Shown piece by piece: positions 24,193 to 31,687 of a DNA stretch of 45,522 bases. The stretch lies in contig PNAT01000174.1 of the NCBI GenBank assembly GCA_003169675.1, forward strand, positions 164-45,685. Direction: 5' to 3'. The stretch's first letter is position 1; each line of letters opens with the position of its first letter. The position numbers and the translations under genes are program-made. Source of the stretch: Acidimicrobiaceae bacterium. GTDB taxonomy: Bacteria; Actinomycetota; Acidimicrobiia; Acidimicrobiales; RAAP-2. Under the pieces are notes generated by a model. It did not search any database and was not told the DNA's origin. It was given only the letters and a program-made list of their open reading frames with translations.

Positions 24193-25965
24193 TCAGGCAG
24201 GCGTGGGCGGTGGCGTGTAACTGCGGCTGAGGCTTCCGCCATCCTGGGCGGGCGGGAACTGCGTGGGGTTGCCTGTCGGCGCGGGGTACGGAACAGGCGC
24301 ATCGGACTCGGTGCCGGCCAGTCCGTTGAGCACAGCCGCAGTGACGGACTCCACGTCTGCAGTCGACGGAGCCGGCGGCAGGAACGGGACGGCCGTGTCG
24401 AAGACTCCGGCGAAGGCGCTGGTGAAGTCTCCCGTCACGCTCTTTCGCCAGTTGGAAAGGTTCGGCAACTGCAAGTTGTAACCCTGGCTGTTGAATACCG
24501 TCTCTATGAAGCGGTTCAACGACGTGTGGTCGAAGGTCCCAGCTTTATCCAAGTGGATCAAGTTGTCCACCGAGCTCTTGTAATAGGGCGAGCACACGTA
24601 GCCGCCCTTCGAGAACGGTGACAAGACGAAGCATGGCGTCCTGAAGCCAAGGCCCACGGGACCATCGTTGTACATGCCGCTGCCCGGACCCGTCACCGTC
24701 GTCGTCCCCCCGCCGTTGCCGCCCAGCCACTCCCCGGCGTTCGTGGAGTCACCAGTGATGTCGGTGTAAGCAGGGGTGGGCGGGGGAACGTGATCGAACC
24801 ATCCACCGTTTTCGTCGTAGACGACGAAGAACACCGTGCTTTCCCAAGTCAACTTGTTCGCCATGAGAGCCGACAGGATCTGGAAGACGAGGTTCTCTCC
24901 CATGCTCGGAGGTGCCGCAGGGTGCTCACAGTTCGCGGCCGGCGGCAAGATCCACGAAACCTGGGGAAGCGTTCCCGATGCGGCATCGGCCATAAAGTTG
25001 ACCGGGTACTGCCAGCCGGAGGCGTTCGCCGCCAGCTGCGCATTGGACTGGTATTGGCTGAAGTAAGGCAGCACGTTGAAGAGCGCTTGCGCCGTCGGGT
25101 CTCCGTACACCTTCCAGCTGATGCCCGGAGGAGGACCTGTAAGTCCCGCAGGACCTCCCGCGCCCATCAGGGCTTCTGGCATCGTCTTCCAGCTGAGCTT
25201 GCCGAGCTCCTGTGGCCTTGTAGTCACGAGCGTCGTGAGCAGTGGACCGTTGGTATGACCAACTCCGACGCTGTTGGACATCAACATGAGCCGGTTGGGG
25301 TCCGTCGGGCCCAACACCGAACAGAAATAGCCGTCGCAGATAGTGAAGGCATCTGCGAGGGCGTGGTAGAACGCGAGATCGGGCTGGGCAAGGTAACCCA
25401 TGGTCATGTAGTTGTCAGTAGAGCTCGACACACCGCCGTTGCTGTCCCCTTCATGGGCGAGCATCCACTGGTCCATCGCACCGCCGTGCCAGGCGGTGTG
25501 CTGAGGGTTCCAGTCGTGGGTGATGTCGTTGGTGGACTGACCGTTCTCGTTGTTGGCGACGTTGGTGACGAGCTGCCAAGGCTCGAGATAACTGCCGCCT
25601 GCCCAACTCGACCAAGGCTTCGGGATGTTCTGCTGGAAGACGTTGGCGTTCTTCTGGCCGGTGGCGTAACCGGTCGAGACATTCGCGTCGTCGAAGCCAT
25701 GCACACCCTTGAGCGTGCCGAAGTAATGGTCGAACGAACGGTTCTCCTGCATCAGGATGACCACGTGCTTGACCGCGGATGGATCGAACGACGGGGATGC
25801 TCCCGCCAGGAGCTTGTCTATGAGGTGGCCTTGACTCAATGAGAGGCCCGAGCTGCCCAGAGCCGTGCCAGCTCCAAGTGCCGCACCGCTCTTCAAGAAC
25901 GTCCTTCGAGTGACCAGTGGGTTCCGTCCTGCCTGACGGTCGTTTCCGCCGCGCCTTGTCGCCAT
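24193..25965 (-). CDS. Tat-exported phosphoesterase (phospholipase C/acid phosphatase AcpA family)
   Basis: This 590-residue protein has a twin-arginine signal (TRRTFLKSG, 19-27) followed by an Ala/Gly hydrophobic stretch. The mature part opens with HVVILMQENRSFDHYFG, the metal and nucleophile motif of the PLC/AcpA phosphoesterase family, and continues with THDW and VVYDENGGWFDHVPPP; all hallmark segments are present. It should hydrolyse phosphomonoesters or phospholipids outside the cytoplasm. GGAGGG precedes ATG 25965; the TTG at 25980 is less likely. Codons are visibly less GC-biased than in the flanking catabolic genes, which fits recent acquisition. Confidence 0.9.
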   Translation of the reverse strand: MATRRGGNDRQAGRNPLVTRRTFLKSGAALGAGTALGSSGLSLSQGHLIDKLLAGASPSFDPSAVKHVVILMQENRSFDHYFGTLKGVHGFDDANVSTGYATGQKNANVFQQNIPKPWSSWAGGSYLEPWQLVTNVANNENGQSTNDITHDWNPQHTAWHGGAMDQWMLAHEGDSNGGVSSSTDNYMTMGYLAQPDLAFYHALADAFTICDGYFCSVLGPTDPNRLMLMSNSVGVGHTNGPLLTTLVTTRPQELGKLSWKTMPEALMGAGGPAGLTGPPPGISWKVYGDPTAQALFNVLPYFSQYQSNAQLAANASGWQYPVNFMADAASGTLPQVSWILPPAANCEHPAAPPSMGENLVFQILSALMANKLTWESTVFFVVYDENGGWFDHVPPPTPAYTDITGDSTNAGEWLGGNGGGTTTVTGPGSGMYNDGPVGLGFRTPCFVLSPFSKGGYVCSPYYKSSVDNLIHLDKAGTFDHTSLNRFIETVFNSQGYNLQLPNLSNWRKSVTGDFTSAFAGVFDTAVPFLPPAPSTADVESVTAAVLNGLAGTESDAPVPYPAPTGNPTQFPPAQDGGSLSRSYTPPPTPA

Positions 25966-25987
25966 TTCGCCACCCTCCAAAAAGGGA

Positions 25988-26023
25988 CCTCCGCCCGCGC
26001 TTACACACGGGTCGATACGGAGG
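25988..26023. other. Hairpin in the phosphoesterase leader
   Basis: CCTCCG (25988-25993) pairs with CGGAGG (26018-26023), with further CCCG/CGGG pairing inside. It begins 23 nt upstream of ATG 25965 and would fold in the 5' leader of that gene. Confidence 0.35.
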
Positions 26024-26176
26024 CCCGCCTTTGTCTAACTGCAGAGGCGCCGAATACTTGCGGAAAGTGGAACCTAGGCCCAATACCCCTTCGTTGAGGT
26101 CCGGACCCAGTGCCCAAGAATCTTCAGAGCACAGAATGAGTGGTCCGGCCGCTCGGTTGAGCGCCTGCCGCATCCC

Positions 26177-26368
26177 AGTACGCTGCCGGTCAGCGCCCTG
26201 GCCTTCACCTATTACGGCGAGCCCCGGGCCACCGTCGACATCGATCTCAATGTTGAATCTGATCCGGGTCGTCCCCACCCAACGAACGGCCCGTTGCCGT
26301 CGACGGTCGTCTCTGCCGGATCGGACATCATGCTGGGCACACACCGAGCATCCGTTTGGTCTCGGTAG
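26177..26368 (+). pseudogene. Fragment of a nucleotidyltransferase (AbiEii-type or related)
   Basis: The frame reads STLPVSALAFTYYGEPRAT then VDIDLNVESDPG before ending at TAG 26366. The pattern hydrophobic-A-x-x-YGEPRAT-x-DIDL is the N-terminal core of minimal nucleotidyltransferases, including AbiEii-like toxins, with DID as metal-binding aspartates. There is no start codon and no remaining catalytic domain, so it is a truncated relic. The rest of 25966-26400 shows no gene. Confidence 0.6.
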
Positions 26369-26400
26369 GATCAAGGACTCCGTGCCTACCTCGGAGAATC

Positions 26401-27521
26401 ATGAACGAGTCTGATCCACAAGCGCCTGGTCTCAGCCCATCGGTTCCGTCCAGGGGCGCCCTGGTGGAGTGGCTGACGGAACACGGCGCCTCCTCGGACG
26501 AGGTAGAGCGTGCCGCAGCAACGGGCCAGTGGAACATGCTCTCGGGAGAAGTTGCCTTGCGGACCGGGAAGCCGACCCTGAGTTTGCGGGACGCGGCAAG
26601 CCGAGTCGGACGGCCTTATGAAGAAGTCGCAGGCGCGTGGCGGTCCGCTGGCTTCGTGGTGCCGGAAGATGACTCGCCAGTCCTCACAGAGGCTGAGGTC
26701 GACGGGTTCTTCGCTGTCCTCGCCTTGGCCTTGCAGCTCTTCGGACTGGACGCCACGCTTCAGCTCACCCGTGTCCTCTCTTCATCAGTCGCCACCATCG
26801 CTGATGCGTTGATCGCACTCTTCCATACCGGTTTGGGACTTCAGGCCGCAACGGAGGACCCTTCAGGCCTCGCCGTCGCCCACACCGCCTCGGCGGCCGC
26901 GGCGCCACTCGAACACCTGGGGCGTGCCGTCGAGCTGCTACTGCGACGACACATAATCAGCTTGATGCGTCCCCTCATCGTCCCTGACGAGGTTGCGACT
27001 GATACGACACAGTCTCGGTCGCGGTGGCCTTTGTCGATCTTGTCGGTTTCACCGCCCTATCCGAAGGCCAGCCTCTTGCCAAGCTCAATGAAACGATCCA
27101 AGCGTTCAACGACGCTGCCCACATGATCGTCACGAGCCACGGCGGTCGTGTCGTCAAGCTCATCGGGGACGAGGTGATGTTCATCGCGTCCTCTGCTGAC
27201 AGAGCGTGCGAAGCGACCGCCGAGCTACTGCGTGATCTCGACGGCCTGGGGCTACCGCCTGGGCGTGCTGGTGTCGCTTGGGGTACGTGTCTGACCCGCG
27301 ACGGCGACTACTACGGGGACCGCGTGAACCTTGCGGCACGGCTGACTGAGCTTGCTGAGCCAGGATCCGCGCTGATCACCAGCGCGACATATGACGCGTT
27401 GTCTCGCGAATTCCCCAGTCGGACTGGGGCATCTCTCGCCGCCGCAACGCAGAATTCCGTGCGGGGATTGCCGGAGCCGGTGCTGGCCTATCTTCTTCGC
27501 CCCAATTCCGAAGGCGTTTGA
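26401..27521 (+). pseudogene. Class III adenylate cyclase with regulatory N-domain, split by one frameshift
   Basis: The first part (ATG 26401) encodes about 200 residues of an N-terminal regulatory domain like that of Rv1264-type cyclases (GALVEWLTEHGASSDEVERA, ending RRHIISLMRPLIVPDEVAT). The catalytic domain continues in another frame from about 27010: VAFVDLVGFTALSEG (metal Asp), VVKLIGDEVMFIA (second Asp and substrate-specifying Lys) and GDYYGDRVNLAARL (transition-state Asn/Arg). All catalytic residues look intact. The shift falls near 27005-27022. It may be a true frameshift mutation, programmed frameshifting or a sequencing error. Rejoined, the protein would have about 373 residues. 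Confidence 0.8.
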
Positions 27522-27570
27522 GCAGACCTCGGATACCCGGCGCCGCGAGCCGTTCACCTGAGTGTCCCCG

Positions 27571-27591
27571 ATGCCTGCTTGAGGCGGGCAT
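27571..27591. terminator. Hairpin after the cyclase
   Basis: ATGCCTGC pairs with GCGGGCAT (8 pairs, one G-U) around a TTGAG loop, about 50 nt past the cyclase stop. No U tract follows. The remaining intergenic sequence to 27710 shows nothing. Confidence 0.4.
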
Positions 27592-27710
27592 TCACCGATG
27601 GGCAGGGACGTCCCCAACGCTCATGTTCTTGTGGTGGTCAGCTCCCGGTGGATGGATGAGTCCAACATTCGTTGCCTCACGTTCCAGGCGCACACTTGTG
27701 CGAACGACCT

Positions 27711-29213
27711 TTATCCGATCCGGGCCAGGTTGATCCCGCCTTCCGGCGTCAGCGTCACCGCCCGGCCGATGAGCTCAACAGATTCGGCCTCCTCGAGCAC
27801 GGCCGCCCCGCCGTCGAGCCGGGCGTAGCAACGGTTGCCGCCAGGGAGGTCGCACACCAGCACCGCCGACTCGGGTGCGCCGTCGCGCCCGTGCAACACC
27901 GAGTAGGCGGCCACGGTGGCCGCGCCCTCGGGGGACTCGACGATGGCCGTCGCCACTTGCGGGCGCTCCTCGAGCGGTGCCGGCGTGATCGGTCCCGGGT
28001 CACTCGACCACAGGCCGTAGGCGTGCTTCTGCATGTGCATGCCCACCCCGCTCACCAGGCCGTAGGAACCCGGATCGGCCCGCAGGGTCTCGGCCATGGC
28101 CGCCAAAGAGTGCGTCATGTAGTTGGAGCCCGGTCCGCCGTGGTAGGGGAGGCCCCCAGTCTGGGTCACGCCGCGGCTGTCGTCCTCGGCCATCCCCAGG
28201 GCGTCCTGGGCGAAATTCACCGAGCTGGCGAAGCAGGAGTAGAGGTCGAAGTGCGCCACCTCGTCGACTCGAATGCCCGCACCGACGAGGGCCGCCGCCG
28301 ACGCCGCCGCCATGGCTGGGGAGCACCAGAGGTCCGGATGGGCGGCCACGTTCTCCGGGTCCTGTGCGTAGCCCCACCCACGTAGGTAGACCCGCTTGTC
28401 TTCAGCCACCCCCAGCGCATCGGCCTTGGCCGCCGTGGCCACCAGCAACCCCGCCGCCATGTCGACGTCCATGATGGCGGTCATCAACTTGGTGTACGGG
28501 TAGGCCACCATCCGGTTGTCCGCTGTCGGGGTGACGATCTCGTCGGCCGATCGGGCGAAGGGGAACCAGGCGTGCGGGCTGCGGGCCGCCACCTCGGTAA
28601 GTGGGGCGAGCAGGCGGCCGAGCTGCGCCGAGTGCTCACTGAGGGACCGCCCCAGGTGGGCCCGGCGCGCGTTGTCGAACAAGGCGAAGGTCAGGAAGGC
28701 CTCGAACACCGAGTGGGAGATCTCGGAGGGGTGAAAGTGCATGTCCATGGGGAAGGGACGGCGCTCGGCCGGCTTGAACGACCACTCCGGCTTCTGGCCT
28801 GCCTTCTTGAGGCGGCGGACGGTGGCCAGTGCCTCCGCGCCGACGATGAGGGCCAGGTCGAGGTCGCCTCCCAACATGTTCTGGACCACGTCGGCCACGA
28901 GCACCTGGGGCACCGAGCCACCGATGCCCGAGTAGCCCTGGCGGCGGGGCGAGGCACCCAGGCGTGCCGCCAGCCGGGCCACCGGGTCGTCGTACTGCCA
29001 GGACTGGGAGTACACCACGTCGATGCTCTCCAGCGCCGCCACCGCGTCGGGCACACCGGCGTCAGCGGCGGCGGCCCGGGCCACCTCTTCCCACATCACG
29101 AGGGGCTCGGGCGCCCCGTCGGGCACTGCGCCGTCAGGCGCGCCAGAAGGCGCAGGGGCAGGGTGCCACGTGCGCCTCGATACGCCGATGAGGCACGGCG
29201 ACCGCGGATCCAT
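27711..29213 (-). CDS. Thiolase-superfamily acetyl-CoA acetyltransferase-like protein with C-terminal extension
   Basis: This 500-residue protein has an N-terminal thiolase-like half (VARAAAADAGVPDAVAALES, GGSVPQVLVADVVQNMLGG) and a late YSCFASSVNFAQDALGM, LPYHGGPGSNYMTHSLAAMA segment, as in 'thiolase-like protein type 1' acetyl-CoA acetyltransferases. The usual nucleophile Cys is not found in the first half; G-G-S-V-P occupies the region. So it may not be a true thiolase. The extra C-terminal domain (after about 400) fits this subfamily. The start is uncertain: ATG 29213 or GTG 29225. It follows the acyl-CoA dehydrogenase at 29271 by about 57 nt and is probably co-transcribed. Confidence 0.85.
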   Translation of the reverse strand: MDPRSPCLIGVSRRTWHPAPAPSGAPDGAVPDGAPEPLVMWEEVARAAAADAGVPDAVAALESIDVVYSQSWQYDDPVARLAARLGASPRRQGYSGIGGSVPQVLVADVVQNMLGGDLDLALIVGAEALATVRRLKKAGQKPEWSFKPAERRPFPMDMHFHPSEISHSVFEAFLTFALFDNARRAHLGRSLSEHSAQLGRLLAPLTEVAARSPHAWFPFARSADEIVTPTADNRMVAYPYTKLMTAIMDVDMAAGLLVATAAKADALGVAEDKRVYLRGWGYAQDPENVAAHPDLWCSPAMAAASAAALVGAGIRVDEVAHFDLYSCFASSVNFAQDALGMAEDDSRGVTQTGGLPYHGGPGSNYMTHSLAAMAETLRADPGSYGLVSGVGMHMQKHAYGLWSSDPGPITPAPLEERPQVATAIVESPEGAATVAAYSVLHGRDGAPESAVLVCDLPGGNRCYARLDGGAAVLEEAESVELIGRAVTLTPEGGINLARIG

Positions 29214-29270
29214 GAGGGCGGTCACGGGACGGGAATCACGGGGCCGGCACCGTTCCAGCCGCCACCGGTG

Positions 29271-30485
29271 TCAGGAGGTGCGGGAGCGACCGGGCATGGC
29301 GATGGCCCGGTCGGCGATGATGTTCTTCTGGATCTCCGTCGAGCCGCCGCCGATGGTCGAGTAGCGCTGGAAGGCGTAGAGACGGGTCCACTTGCCCCTA
29401 TCGACGGCGTCCGGCCCGCCCCGACCCAGCAGGCCGGCGGGGCCGAGGAGGTCGACGGCCAGCTCGGCCAGGGTTTGGGCCATGGACGACCAGGAGAGCT
29501 TGGCGAAGGGCACCTCGGGCCAGTTCTTCTCGCCCTTCATGATCTTGCTCAGGGCGCGCAAGGAGAGGAGCCGGGCCAACTCGATCTCGGTCCACACCTT
29601 GGCGATGCGGTCCCGCAGCGAGGGGTCCTCCAGGGCGCCGGGATTGACCGAACGCGCCGCCTCGACCATGGCCCGCAAGTCGGCCGAGAGGATGGAGATC
29701 TGGCTGGCGATGCCGACCCGCTCGTAGCCGAGGGTGCCCATGGCCACCATCCAGCCCTGGCCCTCCTCGCCCAGGCGCCAGGCGGCCGGGATGCGGACGT
29801 CGGTGAAGAAGATCTCGTTGAAGAGCTCCTCACCGGCCATGTCCCTGATGGGGCGCACCTCGATGCCCGGGGTGTGCAGGTTGAGGATGAAGGCGGTGAT
29901 CCCCTCGTGCTTCTTGCCGCGCTCGATGGCCGTGGGATCGGTGCGCAACAGGAAGAGGCCCCACGTTGCCAGGTGGGCCGACGAGATCCAGATCTTCGAG
30001 CCGTTCACCACGTAGTCGTCGCCGTCGGAGGCGGCCAGCGTGCGCAGGTTGGCCAGGTCGTTGCCGGCGTCGGGCTCGCTGAACCCCTGGCACCAGTGCT
30101 CGTCGGCCCCCAGGATGGAAGGCAGCCACTGCGCCTTCTGCTCCTCGGTGCCCCAGGCGATGATCATGGGGCCGATCTGCCAGATCCCGTTGGTGTTGAA
30201 CATGCCCGGCGTGCGGTACTCGGCCATCACCTCGGAGTAGATGAGCCGCTGCATGGCGTTGATGGTGCGCCCGTTGGCGTACTCGGGCCCCCAGTGGATG
30301 GCGGCCCAGCCCCCCTCGTTCAACTTGCGCTGCCAGGCCTGGCGCCGCCTTTGGGAGGCCTCGCCGCTGAGACTGGCGTCGTCACCGAGGGACTCGGCTT
30401 CGAGGAAAGGCGGCAGGTGCTTGTCCAACCAGGCCCGGAGCTCGTCGCGGAACGCCTCGTCCTCGGGCGCCAGGGCAAAATCCAC
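29271..30485 (-). CDS. Acyl-CoA dehydrogenase, alpha-type (catalytic-subunit-like)
   Basis: This 404-residue ACAD has GFSEPDAGNDLANL (substrate/FAD loop), KIWISSAHLA, and a C-terminal QRYSTIGGGSTEIQKNIIADR, the FAD-binding end found in catalytic subunits. It oxidises acyl-CoA to enoyl-CoA with FAD. GTG 30485 (VDFALAPEDEAFRDELRAWL) is the start: a -10-like TACCCT lies 6 nt upstream and upstream codons are not protein-like. It diverges from the beta-type ACAD at 30571 across a 14-bp operator. The two may assemble as an alpha2beta2 enzyme, as FadE pairs in actinobacterial steroid catabolism do. Confidence 0.93.
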   Translation of the reverse strand: MDFALAPEDEAFRDELRAWLDKHLPPFLEAESLGDDASLSGEASQRRRQAWQRKLNEGGWAAIHWGPEYANGRTINAMQRLIYSEVMAEYRTPGMFNTNGIWQIGPMIIAWGTEEQKAQWLPSILGADEHWCQGFSEPDAGNDLANLRTLAASDGDDYVVNGSKIWISSAHLATWGLFLLRTDPTAIERGKKHEGITAFILNLHTPGIEVRPIRDMAGEELFNEIFFTDVRIPAAWRLGEEGQGWMVAMGTLGYERVGIASQISILSADLRAMVEAARSVNPGALEDPSLRDRIAKVWTEIELARLLSLRALSKIMKGEKNWPEVPFAKLSWSSMAQTLAELAVDLLGPAGLLGRGGPDAVDRGKWTRLYAFQRYSTIGGGSTEIQKNIIADRAIAMPGRSRTS

Positions 30486-30491
30486 GGGGGA

Positions 30492-30497
30492 AGGGTA
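30492..30497 (-). promoter_or_regulatory. -10-like hexamer TACCCT (minus strand)
   Basis: It lies 6 nt upstream of GTG 30485, indicating a leaderless transcript. The operator at 30516-30529 would then sit over the -35 region of this promoter. Confidence 0.45.
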
Positions 30498-30515
30498 GCC
30501 GACCACCGTGTACTC

Positions 30516-30529
30516 TGACGCTGGCGTCA
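30516..30529. promoter_or_regulatory. Operator candidate, site 5 (TGACGCTGGCGTCA)
   Basis: A perfect palindrome except for the central TG, between divergent acyl-CoA dehydrogenase genes. The plus-strand -10-like TACTCT (30511-30516) shares its last T with the core. A second imperfect copy, GACGCCAGCG (30541-30550), follows. One site could thus control both directions. Confidence 0.72.
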
Positions 30530-30570
30530 GGGTTGGGGACGACGCCAGCGACCGTCGACCAGGGGAAGCC

Positions 30571-31665
30571 GTGGACTTCACATACGATGCCGAGCAGCTG
30601 GCGCTCCAGGACGTGGCGCGCGCCGCGCTCGAGCGTGCCTGTGACCCGCAGCTGTTGCGCGACCTGGCCGAGGACCCCACCGGCATCACCCCCGCCCTGT
30701 GGCAGACGCTGGTCGAGTTGGGCTGGACCGGCCTGCTCGTCCCCGAGGCCCACGGTGGCACCGGGACCGGCCTCTTGGAGATGTGCATCGTGGCCGAGCA
30801 GATGGGCCGCCTCCCGCTGCCCGGGCCGTTCTTCTCCTCGGCCATCGCGGCCACCCTGGCGGCGCACGCCCTGGGAGCGGACGAGCTCCTGGATGACCTG
30901 GCCGCCGGCACCCGCCGCGGCACCATCGCCCTCGGTGAGCAGGGGCACGGCGACCCGCTGGGCACCGTGCGCACCCGGGCCCGCCGGAAAGCCGCCCAGT
31001 GGGTGCTCACGGGGTCCAAGCCCGTGGTGGTCGACGGGCACAGCGCCGACTGGGTGATCGTGGTGGCCCGCAGCGAGGAAGGCGTGCGCTCGTACCTCCT
31101 GGAGACCCCCGGCGCCGACCTGGTGCCCTCGCTCGACCCCACCCGAAAGGTGGCCCGCCTCATCCTCGATGACACCCCGGTGCTTCCGCTCGGCCCCGGG
31201 GGCAGCCAGGCGGCCCTGTGGCGGCGTGTGGCCGACGACATCGCCATCGCCCTGGCTGCCGAGACGGTGGGCGCGGCCGATCGGGCGCTGGCCCAGGCCA
31301 TCGCCTACACCTCCGAACGCGTCGTGTTCGACCGGCCGGTGGCCACCTACCAGAGCGTGCGCCACCGCCTGGTGGAGATGTTCCAGCAAGTGGAGATGGC
31401 GCGGGCCGGGGTGCAGTTCGCCGCCTGGGCCTCCGACACCGATGCCCCCGAGCGCTCGCAATCCGCCGCCATGACCGTCAGCTACGCCGCCGACGCCGGG
31501 GTGCGGGTGACCGGCGACGACATCCAGCTCCATGGGGGCGTGGGCTTCACCTGGTCCAATGACGCCCACTTTCTCTTCAAGCGGGTCAAGCAGAACGACA
31601 TCCTCAGTGGCGGCGCCGCCTCCATGCGGCACCGCCTCGCCTCGCTGTTCATTGAGTCGGCCTGA
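30571..31665 (+). CDS. Acyl-CoA dehydrogenase, beta-type (non-catalytic-subunit-like)
   Basis: This 364-residue ACAD relative starts at GTG 30571 (VDFTYDAEQLALQDVARAAL) with AGGGGAAG upstream. It keeps the FAD-contact R-x-x-F-x-R-P-x-x-x-x-Q-x-x-x-H pattern (RVVFDRPVATYQSVRHRL) but ends in LHGGVGFTWSNDAHFLFKR rather than GGT-x-E, as in the beta partners of heteromeric ACADs. It therefore probably works with a catalytic alpha subunit, the nearest being the divergent gene at 29271-30485. An acyl-CoA ligase follows after 22 nt on the same strand. Confidence 0.92.
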   Translation: MDFTYDAEQLALQDVARAALERACDPQLLRDLAEDPTGITPALWQTLVELGWTGLLVPEAHGGTGTGLLEMCIVAEQMGRLPLPGPFFSSAIAATLAAHALGADELLDDLAAGTRRGTIALGEQGHGDPLGTVRTRARRKAAQWVLTGSKPVVVDGHSADWVIVVARSEEGVRSYLLETPGADLVPSLDPTRKVARLILDDTPVLPLGPGGSQAALWRRVADDIAIALAAETVGAADRALAQAIAYTSERVVFDRPVATYQSVRHRLVEMFQQVEMARAGVQFAAWASDTDAPERSQSAAMTVSYAADAGVRVTGDDIQLHGGVGFTWSNDAHFLFKRVKQNDILSGGAASMRHRLASLFIESA

Positions 31666-31687
31666 GCCTCTCGATGGGGGGCACGGG

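Noticed and set aside
24790-25842. 350-codon plus-strand frame opposite the phosphoesterase
   Set aside because: The minus strand has a Tat signal and family motifs; the plus frame has none.
28572-30518. 648-codon plus-strand open frame
   Set aside because: It is antisense to two convincing minus-strand genes; His/Gly/Val-rich translation with no motif, an effect of GC-rich codon bias.
30486-31301. Long minus-strand extension before the acyl-CoA dehydrogenase
   Set aside because: It is the antisense shadow of the divergent ACAD gene; the conserved N-terminus begins at GTG 30485.
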